A stretch of 64,000 bases of DNA from Thalassoglobus polymorphus (GCF_007744255.1 NZ_CP036267.1:5158001-5222000), one strand, 5' to 3'. Positions 18,642-26,957 are shown, counted from the first letter of the stretch. The notes: generated by a model from the letters alone, not told the origin. Translations and numbers: made by a program.

Positions 18642-18998
18642 CAACCAGGTATGAAGTCGTGAACGCGAACTTCACGGGTACTAAAAGTATTGAAAACAGA
18701 CTCGGGAGCTCGAACACTTGTTTCGAATCCTGCCTCGTAGCAGACAGACAACGAAGTCGTGAACTTGAACTTCACGGGCACAAAAGTATTGAAAATAGAC
18801 TCGGGAGCTCCAACACTTGTTCCGCTTCCTGCCTCGTGGCAGACAGACAACGAAGTCATGAACGTGAACTTCACGGGCACAAAAGTATTGAAAATAGACT
18901 CGGGAGCTCCAACACTTATTCCGCTTCCTGCCTCGTGGCAGACAGACAACGAAGTCATGAACGTGAACTTCACGGGCACAAAAGTATTGAAAATACAT
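18642..18998. repeat. tandem array: about four 99-bp units derived from family B
   Basis: Equivalent positions fall at 18651, 18751, 18850 and 18949 (period 100, 99, 99). Each unit carries GCCTCGTGGCAGACAGACAA, then GAACTTCACGGGCACAAAAG, then ACTCGGGAGCTCCAACAC; units 3 and 4 are almost identical. These are the reverse-complement modules of family B (compare GCCACGAGGC and GTGCCCGTGAAG). Because 99 is divisible by 3, long frames stay open on both strands; none looks like a protein. The array ends 16 bp before the antiporter start codon. Confidence 0.9.
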
Positions 18999-19013
18999 TA
19001 ACGGGAAGAAATA

Positions 19014-20663
19014 TTGGATCTTTGGCCCATTCTCCGTGACATCGTTGTTTTGCTGGGCGCATGCTTACTGGTCGGCGGTCTTTTTTCGCGATTTCGCCAG
19101 AGCCCGATTATGGGTTACTTGCTGGCTGGAATGCTTCTCGGCGGTCCTGGAAGTATTCAGCTGGTTGGTTCCGAGCAACCGATTGAGGCGATCGCGGAGC
19201 TGGGCGTTGCTCTGTTGCTGTTTAGCCTTGGTCTTGAATTTTCTATCGAGCGACTGAAAAAACTTGGTGCAAAGCCACTTCTGGGGGGTGCAGCACAAGT
19301 GGTGTTGACGATTCTCCTTGCCTTTGCAGGAGCAAGTCTCATCGGGCTTTCCGTGAAGCCAGCACTTGCATTCGGAGCCATGGTTTCCCTGAGCAGTACT
19401 GCAGTCGTATTGAGGATTCTGATGGAACGCGGCGAAATGGAGATGCCGCACGGTCGCAACAGCCTTGGCGTGTTGCTCACACAAGACATGGCCGTAGTCC
19501 CTCTGGCCTTGATGATGACTGTTCTGGGCGGCGAGGGGAGTGTGGGTGAGATCGCGTCCAACGTGGGAAGACTGTTAGTCATGGCGAGCGGGTTAGTCAT
19601 TGGGCTTTACCTACTCACCAAAGTCGCTGTCCTGGCACTCGGAACGTTGACTCTTCACCGGAATCGAGAACTCACAGTCCTCTTCGCAGTTGTGACAGGA
19701 TTAGGTGCTGCCTGGGCGTCGCACTCGATTGGAATCTCACCAGCTTTGGGAGCCTTTGTTGCGGGAATGTTACTCGGAAGCTCAGCCTTTGCGACACAAA
19801 TCCGTGCAGACATCTCCCCCCTGCAGGTTGTGCTGTTGACACTCTTCTTCGGTGCAGCCGGTATGGTGGCTGATCCAATCTGGATTTTGACAAACTGGTA
19901 CATTGTAGGCTCGGTCGTCATCGCGCTAACAATCGGAAAGCTACTCGTCATTTGGGCGACCTTCCTCGCATTCGGTCAATCGACCCGGGTCGCAGTGGCA
20001 ACCGGTCTCTGCCTTGCTCAAATTGGTGAATTCGCGTTCGTCCTCGGGTCAATTGGGAGATCCAGTGGGGTGGTGACCGAAGCGACGTACGCTCTGGTTG
20101 TTTCCATTGCCATTGTTTCATTTTTCCTGAGTGCGTTCCTGGTTCCCGCAGCTCCACGAATTGGCAATTGGATTGCAGGGTTGGTTCAGTCTCAACAACT
20201 CGCTCCCGAAAGTGAAGCGGAACTGCAAGAACCTCCTGACGTCGCCATTATCGGTTTTGGGCCTGCGGGTCAAATTGCAGCTCGCCCGCTGATTGACAAA
20301 GGGTTGCGAGTCGTAGTGATTGAGCTCAACCGAAACGGCATCCGCAAGGCGAAGCAACTTGGATTCCATGGAGAGATTGGAGACGCCACGCAAAGCGAAG
20401 TGCTAGAACATGCCCGTCTACACGAATGCAAAGCGGTCGTCATCACCGTCCCACATCACAAGTCAGCGATCACGATTCTTGAACACGTCCGAAAGAACGC
20501 TCCGAACACCCACGTGATTGTCCGCTCTCGCTACGAAATCCACACCGGAAGCTTCGTCACAGCTGGAGCACATGCTGTCGCGGGGGACGAAGAGCAGGTT
20601 GGTGAAAGCCTCGCCAACCATCTGGTCGGTTGGTTGGACTCAACGGATTCATCTGAGGCCTGA
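19014..20663 (+). CDS. KefB-type monovalent cation:proton antiporter (CPA2) with RCK domain
   Basis: 549 residues. An N-terminal Na+/H+ exchanger domain of about 12 helices (about 5-385) includes GYLLAGMLLGGPGSIQLVG and ALGAFVAGMLLGSS. A cytoplasmic TrkA-N domain (about 400-520) follows, with Rossmann motif IIGFGPAGQIAARPL and the acidic strand end VVIELN, for NAD(H) binding. This is the KefB/KefC/YbaL layout, used for K+ or Na+ efflux. The start is TTG at 19014 with GGGAAG about 6 nt upstream. The 99-bp tandem array sits directly before this start. Confidence 0.88.
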   Translation: MDLWPILRDIVVLLGACLLVGGLFSRFRQSPIMGYLLAGMLLGGPGSIQLVGSEQPIEAIAELGVALLLFSLGLEFSIERLKKLGAKPLLGGAAQVVLTILLAFAGASLIGLSVKPALAFGAMVSLSSTAVVLRILMERGEMEMPHGRNSLGVLLTQDMAVVPLALMMTVLGGEGSVGEIASNVGRLLVMASGLVIGLYLLTKVAVLALGTLTLHRNRELTVLFAVVTGLGAAWASHSIGISPALGAFVAGMLLGSSAFATQIRADISPLQVVLLTLFFGAAGMVADPIWILTNWYIVGSVVIALTIGKLLVIWATFLAFGQSTRVAVATGLCLAQIGEFAFVLGSIGRSSGVVTEATYALVVSIAIVSFFLSAFLVPAAPRIGNWIAGLVQSQQLAPESEAELQEPPDVAIIGFGPAGQIAARPLIDKGLRVVVIELNRNGIRKAKQLGFHGEIGDATQSEVLEHARLHECKAVVITVPHHKSAITILEHVRKNAPNTHVIVRSRYEIHTGSFVTAGAHAVAGDEEQVGESLANHLVGWLDSTDSSEA

Positions 20664-20771
20664 TCCGCTGCCACACTGCCAGAAACAGCCATGGAAACGG
20701 ACTCAGTTCGAGAACCTGCGCAACTTCACGGGACTACAAAGTTGTGAAGACAACAATTGACAACAGCTCCA

Positions 20772-21125
20772 TCAATCCTCAATTTCTGGTAATGGAAACA
20801 GCGGACGAATTTCAACCGTCCCTTTCTTTGCTGGCGGGATGCGGGCAGCGATTGCGATCGCTGCGTCTAAGTCATCAACGTCGAGGAGGTAGTAACCGCC
20901 AAGTTGTTCGGTTGTTTCCGCAAATGGTCCATCAGTGATGAAACGTTGACCGTCACGAACGCGAACGCTTGTCGCAGCTGCCACGGGGAATAGCGGAGAG
21001 GAATCAATCAGCTTGCCTTCCTCTTTGAGTTTATCACAAATCCTCATCGACTCGACCATGCACTCATTGCGTTCATCGTCGGTCCAACAGTCTTCGGCTC
21101 CGTAAATTAGCAGCATGTATTTCAT
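20772..21125 (-). CDS. YCII/DGPF-domain protein
   Basis: A 117-residue YCII-related protein with the hallmark TDGPFAETTEQLGGYYLLD and C-terminal EIRPLFPLPE. Small DGPF proteins have a dimeric barrel fold and no firmly assigned reaction. Its start overlaps the stop of the next upstream VOC gene by 4 nt (ATGA on the minus strand). Part of the ECF42 island; DGPF genes are the usual partners and targets of ECF42 sigma factors. Confidence 0.88.
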   Translation of the reverse strand: MKYMLLIYGAEDCWTDDERNECMVESMRICDKLKEEGKLIDSSPLFPVAAATSVRVRDGQRFITDGPFAETTEQLGGYYLLDVDDLDAAIAIAARIPPAKKGTVEIRPLFPLPEIED

Positions 21126-21610
21126 TGTTTTCCTTCGTAAGCTTGCTTCAGCTTTTCGACATCGAGCTTAATCATTTGTACCATCGCCTGCATGACGCGA
21201 CGAGATTTCTCGACGTCTTGATCATGCACCATTTCAAAGAACGCTTCAGGCACGATCTGCCAACGCATGCCGTATTTGTCTTTCAGCCATCCACACATGA
21301 CTGGCTCGCCACCGTCGGCAGTGAGAGTCTCCCAGTAATAGTCGACTTCCGCTTGATCTTTGCACCTGACAGAGAGCGACATCCGGTCGTTGAACGGGTC
21401 ACAGGGACCACCATTCAGAGCTTGATATCGCTGGCCGAACAGCTCGAACTCAACAAGGATCACATCACCTGCCTGACCACCGGGCCAGTCGTCATGGCTG
21501 AGCATCTTGTCGTGAATTCGGGAATCGTCAAAAACGGAAACATAAAATTCCGCCGCTTCCTCAGCGTCTCCTTCAAACCACAGACAGGTCTCGATTTTTT
21601 GCTGTCCCAT
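21122..21610 (-). CDS. PhnB-like VOC-superfamily protein
   Basis: 162 residues of the PhnB/3-demethylubiquinone-methyltransferase-like VOC fold (PF06983 type). Landmarks are KIETCLWFEGDAEEAAEFY near the start, FQALNGGP-like YQALNGGPCDPFNDR, and CGWLKDKYGMRWQIVPEAF. Cytosolic and probably metal-binding; the reaction is unknown. It is upstream of and coupled to the DGPF gene at 20772. I do not find the island's TGTCGA-N17-CGAC element in its 155-bp upstream spacer. Confidence 0.88.
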   Translation of the reverse strand: MGQQKIETCLWFEGDAEEAAEFYVSVFDDSRIHDKMLSHDDWPGGQAGDVILVEFELFGQRYQALNGGPCDPFNDRMSLSVRCKDQAEVDYYWETLTADGGEPVMCGWLKDKYGMRWQIVPEAFFEMVHDQDVEKSRRVMQAMVQMIKLDVEKLKQAYEGKQ

Positions 21611-21766
21611 GATGGTTCTTTCTCCTCTTTCAAACTGGAAATCTTCGAGCAGCTTTATAGATAGCTCGCCACAAGGTGAAACGTAAAGTTCCTCAGTGAA
21701 TTTGCTGACTCAAACTCTGAAATAATGACCACTCCAGACGTTATCGGACAGGATAAAATCGCTGTG

Positions 21767-22576
21767 CTACTTCTGCGAATGAAGACCGAACATGTTCCCT
21801 TCAGTGTCGACCGCTAACACCATAAATCCATACGGCCCGAGCGATGTTTTGGGACGCTGAATACGACCGCCAGATGCTACGACTCGTGATCCTTCAATCG
21901 CACAGTCCTCACAGTTGAAATAGACCAGCGTGCTGTTCCCCCCGGAAGCGACTCCGTCCTTCTTCGTCAACGCACCAGTTGCCCCTGAAGATTGCATCGA
22001 CATCGGAAACGCCATCAATTCAATCTCCTCCACAGGCGATGGAAGATGTTCGAGCTTGATGTCGAGGACCGCCTCATAGAAGTTCGTGGCACGGGCCATA
22101 TCCTGCACGTAAATTTCGAACCAGCCCACCGGGTTCATTGCAGTTTGGTCCTCACGATCGGCAATTTTCTTACGTAAACATTCTTCGTGAGCCATCACGG
22201 TTCCGTCTGGATCGCTCTCAGCGAAATCCTCCATTTCAAAGAGCGGACGAATCTCGATATCGGATTCTTCTTTCATTGGGTTCGGACACTTCTTAATCCA
22301 CTCGACAGCTTGCTCCATCGAATCGACTTCCCACAACCAGTACCCAGCGATCAACTCCTTCGTCTCAGCGAATGGGCCGTCGGTCACAACTCGATCGTTC
22401 CCGCGAAACGTGATTCGTTTCCCTGCGGAGGTCGGTTTGAGTCCCTCGCCCGCTTTCATAATCCCCGCTTCGACGAGTTCCTCGTTGTACTTGCCCATCG
22501 CTTCGAGCAACTCCAGGCTGGGCATTTCTCCCGCCTCAGACTCTTTGGTCGCTTTGACCAATACCATGACTTTCAT
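21767..22576 (-). CDS. YCII-VOC fusion protein
   Basis: 269 residues. An N-terminal YCII/DGPF domain (about 1-115, VVTDGPFAETKELIAGYWLW and DIEIRPLFE) is joined to a C-terminal glyoxalase/VOC domain (about 145-269, GWFEIYVQDMARATNFYEAV and GPYGFMVLAVDTEGN). Fusion of these two domain types agrees with their side-by-side occurrence as separate genes elsewhere in this island. The RBS AAGGAA lies upstream of ATG 22576, and a palindromic ECF42-type promoter is 48 bp from the start. Confidence 0.88.
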   Translation of the reverse strand: MKVMVLVKATKESEAGEMPSLELLEAMGKYNEELVEAGIMKAGEGLKPTSAGKRITFRGNDRVVTDGPFAETKELIAGYWLWEVDSMEQAVEWIKKCPNPMKEESDIEIRPLFEMEDFAESDPDGTVMAHEECLRKKIADREDQTAMNPVGWFEIYVQDMARATNFYEAVLDIKLEHLPSPVEEIELMAFPMSMQSSGATGALTKKDGVASGGNSTLVYFNCEDCAIEGSRVVASGGRIQRPKTSLGPYGFMVLAVDTEGNMFGLHSQK

Positions 22577-22623
22577 GCTGTTATTCCTTTTCGAGTCAAA
22601 TGACTTTTGGCTTCATACAATGT

Positions 22624-22651
22624 TGTCGATGACTTCGTCCGCAAATCGACA
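22624..22651 (-). promoter_or_regulatory. ECF42-type promoter, palindromic, for YCII-VOC gene
   Basis: On either strand the 28-bp site reads TGTCGA, 17 bp, CGACA. As I recall, the ECF42 motif described in Streptomyces is -35 TGTCGA and -10 CG(A/T)C; both halves fit here in both directions. For the minus strand it places the start about 40 nt before ATG 22576. No gene is seen on the plus side. Same geometry as the site at 23283. Confidence 0.75.
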
Positions 22652-22819
22652 GGCTCCACCAATTTTTTTTTGAATATTCAAACATTACTTGCCCCCAAGA
22701 AAACCAACGCGTCATCAAACGTTGGGGACATAGCGAGTTCAAGCTGAGGAAATCTTCTTGTGAAGAATTAAATTGACATGGATTCGCTGCAATTTTATTC
22801 GAATCATCTTTCTCAGCAG

Positions 22820-23227
22820 TCATTCCTGAGAACGCTTCTCGTTTGCGAACGCTTTGTCCCGATCAGCGATTTGACTGTTAATTTCCTCAGCAGCGGGCCG
22901 AATTTCGAACGGCCCCATCTTCACACCAGGGTGATTCGACATCAGGCTCACTGCATGGTTGAGATCGCGAGCTTCGAGCAGCAGTATCCCACCGAGAATT
23001 TCTCTGGTTTCGGCATACGGACCGTCAGTCACATCGACCGAACCATCTTTCACACGCAACGTGACAGCATGGCGAGCTGAATCAAGAGCCTCACCACCAA
23101 GAAAGTGACCACCACGACGCAGTTCATCATCATAGTCAAAGCAGTCCTTCATGAGCCGTTGTCGTTCCTCGTCGGACAGATTGTCCCACTTCGCCTCCTC
23201 AATATATCCCAGACAAATAAATTTCAT
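22820..23227 (-). CDS. YCII/DGPF-domain protein
   Basis: 135 residues starting [17 protein letters not shown], with the signature [20 protein letters not shown] (Tyr in place of Phe) and FEIRPA. RBS AAAGGG upstream of ATG 23227. It is transcribed away from the shared palindromic promoter at 23283-23310, opposite to the interrupted VOC gene. Function as for other DGPF proteins is unknown; a peroxide or oxidative role is only suggested by family context. Confidence 0.88.
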   Translation of the reverse strand: MKFICLGYIEEAKWDNLSDEERQRLMKDCFDYDDELRRGGHFLGGEALDSARHAVTLRVKDGSVDVTDGPYAETREILGGILLLEARDLNHAVSLMSNHPGVKMGPFEIRPAAEEINSQIADRDKAFANEKRSQE

Positions 23228-23282
23228 GTCGTTACCCTTTCTGAAATTTCATTTCCGCAGCCTATGCTGCTTCTTATCTAAT

Positions 23283-23310
23283 TGTCGATTGGGATAAGAC
23301 TAAATCGACA
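23283..23310. promoter_or_regulatory. divergent ECF42-type palindromic promoter
   Basis: TGTCGA, 17 bp, CGACA again, with identical spacing to the site at 22624. Here there is a gene on each side: a YCII gene (start 23227, minus) and a VOC gene (start 23351, plus). Both strands therefore present a complete -35/-10 pair, and initiation could occur in both directions from one site. Confidence 0.78.
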
Positions 23311-23350
23311 GGCTCTCGAACTTTTTCTCAGATTGACATATTCTCCGTCA

Positions 23351-23704
23351 ATGAAAGTCAAACGAATCGTTGCCAATATCGAAACAGATCTGCTAGACGC
23401 TGCGAGGAGTTTCTACGCAGATGTTCTCGGCCTTGAAATTCTCATGGACCAGGGATGGATCACGACATTCGGTTCGCAAGAGACAATGCGGGTGCAAATC
23501 AACTTCGCCAGCGAAGGAGGATCTGGGACTCCCGTCCCTGATTTGTCGATCGAAGTCGACGACCTTGACGAGGCACTTAAAAATGTAGAAGAGGCCGGAC
23601 TCCAACCAGAATATGGGCCGGTGAGTGAACCCTAGGGAGTCCGACGGTTCTATGTTCGTGACCCGTTGGGAAAGCTGATCAATATTTTGGTTCACATTGA
23701 GTGA
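23351..23704 (+). pseudogene. VOC/glyoxalase-family gene with in-frame TAG
   Basis: The frame starts MKVKRIVANIETDLLDAARS and encodes a compact VOC protein. It is stopped by TAG at 23633-23635 after YGPVSEP. The same frame then continues GVRRFYVRDPLGKLINILVH and ends with TGA at 23702-23704. That tail is the expected last strand of the family, where EPWGVRRF-type sequences are usual, so the TAG probably replaces a TGG tryptophan codon. The lost tail carries the typical last metal-ligand region. It could be a recent nonsense mutation, a sequencing error, or a readthrough codon. Confidence 0.8.
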
Positions 23705-23747
23705 TCGAAATCGCTGGAACGAACCCAACACCGAGATTCACATTCGA

Positions 23748-23818
23748 CCTCGTGGCAAGCAGCCTATGGAGTCCTAGTAACAGTTTTCACAGGTAAAACA
23801 CCTTGGAACTGCTATTGA
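23748..23818 (-). repeat. family B repeat, degenerate
   Basis: CCTCGTGGCAAGCAGCCTAT, GGAGTC, then TTTTCACAGGTAAAACACC, matching the reverse-complement modules of family B. A near match lies at 25155. It overlaps the last codons of the sigma-factor gene. Confidence 0.55.
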
Positions 23819-25083
23819 GAACTGGTCGTTGCAGAGGAAAGTTCGTTGAGCTTTCTATTCAGAATTTTTTTTTCAGGCTCTTGCTTAGTCAACGTCAGTG
23901 CGTTTTCGAATGCAGTTCTTGCGTCGGCGATTCTCCCAGAGCGGCGTAGCAATTCGCCGCGAGCAGAGTGGGCGAGATGGTAGTCTGTTAAATCGCCACG
24001 AGACAGAATTGTATCAATCAGCTGGACGCCAACTTCGGGACCGTCTCGCATGGCCATGGCAACCGCTCGATTCAACTCGACAATTGGAGTTGGAGCCGCC
24101 CTGAACAGCACGTCGTAGAGAGAGACAATTTGTGCCCAGTCCGTCGCTTCAGATGTTTTAGAACTGGCGTGAACTCCTGAGATTGCTGCCTGAATTGTGT
24201 AGGCGCCTATCCGACCTGTCGCCATGGCTTGCTCTACAAGCTGCAGCCCTTCATCGATCAATTCACGATTCCAAAGGCTACGGTTTTGATCTTCGAGTAG
24301 TACGATATCGCCTTCTGCCGTCGTACGTGCTGGTCGACGCGATTCATGCAACAACATCAACGCCAACAAGCCCATCACTTCTGCATCGGGAAGCAAATCG
24401 AGAATCAACCGGGCCAGACGAATCGCTTCTTCGGAGAGGTCCGCTCGGGTGAGATTATCGCCAGCTGAAGCTGAGTAGGCTTCGTTGAAAATGAGATAGA
24501 CGACCGATAAAACTGCATCAAGACGTTCGGGAAGTTCAGTCAGCGAAGGGACGACATAGGGTATCCTGGCATCGCGAATCTTGGCTTTTCCACGGACGAT
24601 CCGCTGTGCCATTGTCGGCGGCGTAACGAGAAAAGCGCTGGCGATTTCTTCAGTTGTCAGACCACAAACTTCCCGCAAAGTCAGGGGGATTTGCACACTC
24701 CGATCGATGGCTGGATGACAACATGTGAAGATCAATCGCAACCTGTCGTCTTGAATTTCGCTGACTGCGTTCGCTTCGTTCTCATCGCCAATTTCTTGCA
24801 GGCGTGCCATGATCTCGGGGAGTTGTCCCGCAAATCGCTGGCGTCTTCGAATCGCATCAATCGCTTTAAATCTCGCGGTCGAAATCAGCCACGCCCGCCG
24901 ATTTTGAGGAACTCCATCACGTGGCCATTGAGACATTGCAACCGCAAACGCTTCGTGCAACATCTCTTCGGCAAGATCAAAGTCGCCAAGCAATCGAACA
25001 AGTGTCGCGAATGCCTGACGTGACTCTGCACGATAGACCTCGCTGATCAGTTCCTCAAAATTCTCCTGAGAGTCTTCTTCCAT
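23812..25083 (-). CDS. ECF42-group RNA polymerase sigma factor
   Basis: 423 residues. Sigma-70 region 2 (about 15-85) includes FDLAEEMLHEAFAVAMSQWP and RRAWLISTARFKAIDAIRRR. Region 4 (about 125-180) includes LTLREVCGLTTEEIASAFLV. A ~230-residue C-terminal extension carries LSVVYLIFNEAYSASAGD and PTPIVELNRAVAMAMRDGP, the conserved helical/TPR-like extension of the ECF42 group. ECF42 factors usually lack an anti-sigma factor and sit with DGPF genes, exactly as here. I see no TGTCGA-type site before the sigma gene itself, so autoregulation is not supported. Confidence 0.92.
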   Translation of the reverse strand: MEEDSQENFEELISEVYRAESRQAFATLVRLLGDFDLAEEMLHEAFAVAMSQWPRDGVPQNRRAWLISTARFKAIDAIRRRQRFAGQLPEIMARLQEIGDENEANAVSEIQDDRLRLIFTCCHPAIDRSVQIPLTLREVCGLTTEEIASAFLVTPPTMAQRIVRGKAKIRDARIPYVVPSLTELPERLDAVLSVVYLIFNEAYSASAGDNLTRADLSEEAIRLARLILDLLPDAEVMGLLALMLLHESRRPARTTAEGDIVLLEDQNRSLWNRELIDEGLQLVEQAMATGRIGAYTIQAAISGVHASSKTSEATDWAQIVSLYDVLFRAAPTPIVELNRAVAMAMRDGPEVGVQLIDTILSRGDLTDYHLAHSARGELLRRSGRIADARTAFENALTLTKQEPEKKILNRKLNELSSATTSSQ

Positions 25084-25154
25084 CGTCCTCTGACTTCACA
25101 GGCTGCTCACCATTTCTGAAATGACTCAGAGCAACTCTATTGTTAGTTTTTATA

Positions 25155-25222
25155 CCTGCCTCGTTGGGAGCAGCCTATGGAGTCATTCAAGTCACCTTCA
25201 CAGGCACAATTCGCACTGAATT
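25155..25222 (-). repeat. family B repeat, degenerate
   Basis: CCTGCCTCGTTGGGAGCAGC, CTATGGAGTC, then CACCTTCACAGGCACAATTC. It is closely similar to the copy at 23748; the two copies flank the sigma-factor gene. Confidence 0.6.
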
Positions 25223-25224
25223 CT

Positions 25225-26172
25225 TTAATCCATTGGTGACGCCCGCAAGAGCTGTTTCCCTTGACTGTCAAGCAATCTCAGAAGACCATTTTCATCAATT
25301 CGGTACTGCTTTACTTTGGGCAACAGTGCGAGGAATCTGGCCTCTTGATCCATTAAGGCTGGTGGCCCTGCGGCACGGGTTGTGGCTGGCCCCGGTTCAA
25401 TTTTCAACTTTTGACCATCAATTTTTGCCTTACCCATGTAGCGATTCACTCCCGTACTTCCGGTTACCGATCCATCCTGATTGACCTGGATTGTTGTCTG
25501 AGCATTGTCGATGACGCCAGCCCCATTGAGATCTTCGACAAGCCATTTTTGGTAGAGCCACCTGGAATTGCTCGAACGCGATTCATCACTGGAGTTCTTG
25601 AATGCGGACGTGAGTGCCGAGACACCCGCCGATGCGACTTCCGCATCCTGTTCACCAGTCGCTCCGCCGACTCCGATCGCACCGATCACTTGATCACCAT
25701 AAAGAATCGGCACGCCTCCTTTGAGCGTCGTAAACTTCCCGCCGCTGGCCCTCGCCGCTCTTTCAACCGCCAGGCTCAAATGAGTGTTGATGGCATCCGC
25801 GTTAGGTAACGGGCCGGTTGGTCCTCGTTTTGTCGCAGCTGATGTCGCCTTAGTGATCGAGGTATAAACGCTGGCTGGTCGAGCACCATCCATGCGGGCA
25901 AACGCCAACAGGTGTCCCCCCTCATCAACGACAGCAATATTCACGAGGATTCCCATCTCCTCAGCTTTTTTCCGACCTGCAACGATGGCCTTTTCAGCGC
26001 CCATCAATGTCAATTGCACCCGGTTCGTTCGCACGAGTTGTTGAGTCTCCACTTGAGACTCAACTTGAAAACTGTTGGACACCGGAGCATCCTGCGCAGA
26101 GAGGCTTGAGATTCCGATCAGGCATGTCATCGCCATCATCGAAAGTGCGCCGCTTGTCTTTGACACCAACAC
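25225..26172 (-). CDS. exported HbpS/GlcG-like protein fused to a META domain
   Basis: 315 residues. Signal peptide about 1-27 (LIGISSLSAQ). Residues about 50-200 are a GlcG/HbpS (DUF336) domain with VAVVDEGGHLLAF-like AVVDEGGHLLAFARMDGARP and GGVPILYGDQVIGAIGVGG; relatives bind heme or corrinoid-type cofactors. Residues about 215-315 look like a META/HslJ domain (WLVEDLNGAGVIDNAQTTI, DGSVTGSTGVNRYMG). GTG 26172 is chosen as start because AAAAGGAA lies 6-10 nt upstream. The fusion suggests an envelope stress or heme-related protein; this is inference. Confidence 0.75.
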   Translation of the reverse strand: MLVSKTSGALSMMAMTCLIGISSLSAQDAPVSNSFQVESQVETQQLVRTNRVQLTLMGAEKAIVAGRKKAEEMGILVNIAVVDEGGHLLAFARMDGARPASVYTSITKATSAATKRGPTGPLPNADAINTHLSLAVERAARASGGKFTTLKGGVPILYGDQVIGAIGVGGATGEQDAEVASAGVSALTSAFKNSSDESRSSNSRWLYQKWLVEDLNGAGVIDNAQTTIQVNQDGSVTGSTGVNRYMGKAKIDGQKLKIEPGPATTRAAGPPALMDQEARFLALLPKVKQYRIDENGLLRLLDSQGKQLLRASPMD

Positions 26173-26389
26173 TTGAAGTTCCTTTTATGAGGTAATTTTC
26201 AGTCGTTTGTGATTACCAATTTATCAGATTCAGTCGTGACATCCACTCCGGTCATCGGTTGTGCGATATGCTTCCAGCCTGTCTTGGAAGAGACCAGGCA
26301 GAGCATCAAGAATCATCCTGAATTTACTCTATCGAGGCGTCTCGGACAGGCTGGGCAGCTTTCTTATCGAATTCTCACATGTGAATCTC

Positions 26390-26890
26390 TCACATGGATT
26401 GCAAGTGTGATTCGAGGAAGTAGAGGCTCTTATCAACTTCGCGAGTGATCTCGGTGAACAGGTCACAGGTGACGGCGTCGTTTAGATTCTCTGATTTATC
26501 AATCGCTATTCGTGACAGAGCGGCATACTCACCGAAGCGGTTTGCCATTGCGATCAAGAAGTCTTTGCCGTCAGTCAACTCAATTGGCAACTCCTCAATT
26601 CGTGAATTATTCGCTGCCATCCTCGCGGTTCCTTCTGCACGCCCGCCTAATGCTGTTGCTCGCTCGGCGATCATATCGGCATAACGGATAAAGTTTTCAG
26701 CGAGGTCATCGAAGAGCAAGTGCAGCTGCATGAAGTTCATGCCCTTCACGTTCCAGTGAGACTGCTTGACTTGGGTGTAAAGATCGAAAGTGTCAGCCAG
26801 ATGCTGATTCAGCAGTTCGATCATCGACTCGCGGGTCTCTTCCGAGATGTCATTATGTGTTTGGTAATTCAAGCTGGTTACGGTACTCAT
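26390..26890 (-). CDS. dps: Dps-family ferritin-like DNA-protection protein
   Basis: 166 residues. The inter-subunit ferroxidase ligands are visible: His45 in QSHWNVKG, His57 and Asp61 in LHLLFDD, Asp72 and Glu76 in YADMIAERA, with Dps spacing. It is expected to form a 12-mer that oxidises Fe2+ with peroxide and stores iron, shielding DNA. ATG 26890 is preferred to the preceding TTG. A sigma-54 promoter (26942-26957) places the start about 40 nt upstream of the ATG. Confidence 0.93.
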   Translation of the reverse strand: MSTVTSLNYQTHNDISEETRESMIELLNQHLADTFDLYTQVKQSHWNVKGMNFMQLHLLFDDLAENFIRYADMIAERATALGGRAEGTARMAANNSRIEELPIELTDGKDFLIAMANRFGEYAALSRIAIDKSENLNDAVTCDLFTEITREVDKSLYFLESHLQSM

Positions 26891-26941
26891 CAATAAGTCT
26901 CCTTCAGTAAATGGTTTGAAATGTCTCTCCTACTAACGATC

Positions 26942-26957
26942 GCAATTTCCGTGCCGT
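26942..26957 (-). promoter_or_regulatory. sigma-54 promoter of dps
   Basis: Minus-strand CGGCACG-GAAA-TTGCG. It has the invariant GG and GC at correct spacing and differs from the consensus TGGCACG-N4-TTGCW only at the two outermost positions. Predicted start near 26930. Confidence 0.78.

Noticed and set aside
18642-18998. Possible CRISPR array
   Set aside because: Units are contiguous 99-bp copies without short repeats separated by unique spacers, and no cas genes are present.
18455-19039. Long repetitive reading frames on both strands across the 99-bp tandem array
   Set aside because: They stay open only because the unit length is divisible by three. Composition is not protein-like, there is no ribosome site, and they overlap the end of the HAD gene or the start of the antiporter gene.
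21611-21766. ECF42-type promoter for the PhnB-like/DGPF pair at 21610-20772
   Set aside because: No TGTCGA with a CG(A/T)C at 16-18 bp was found on the minus strand; TGTGGCGA is the nearest and is too different.
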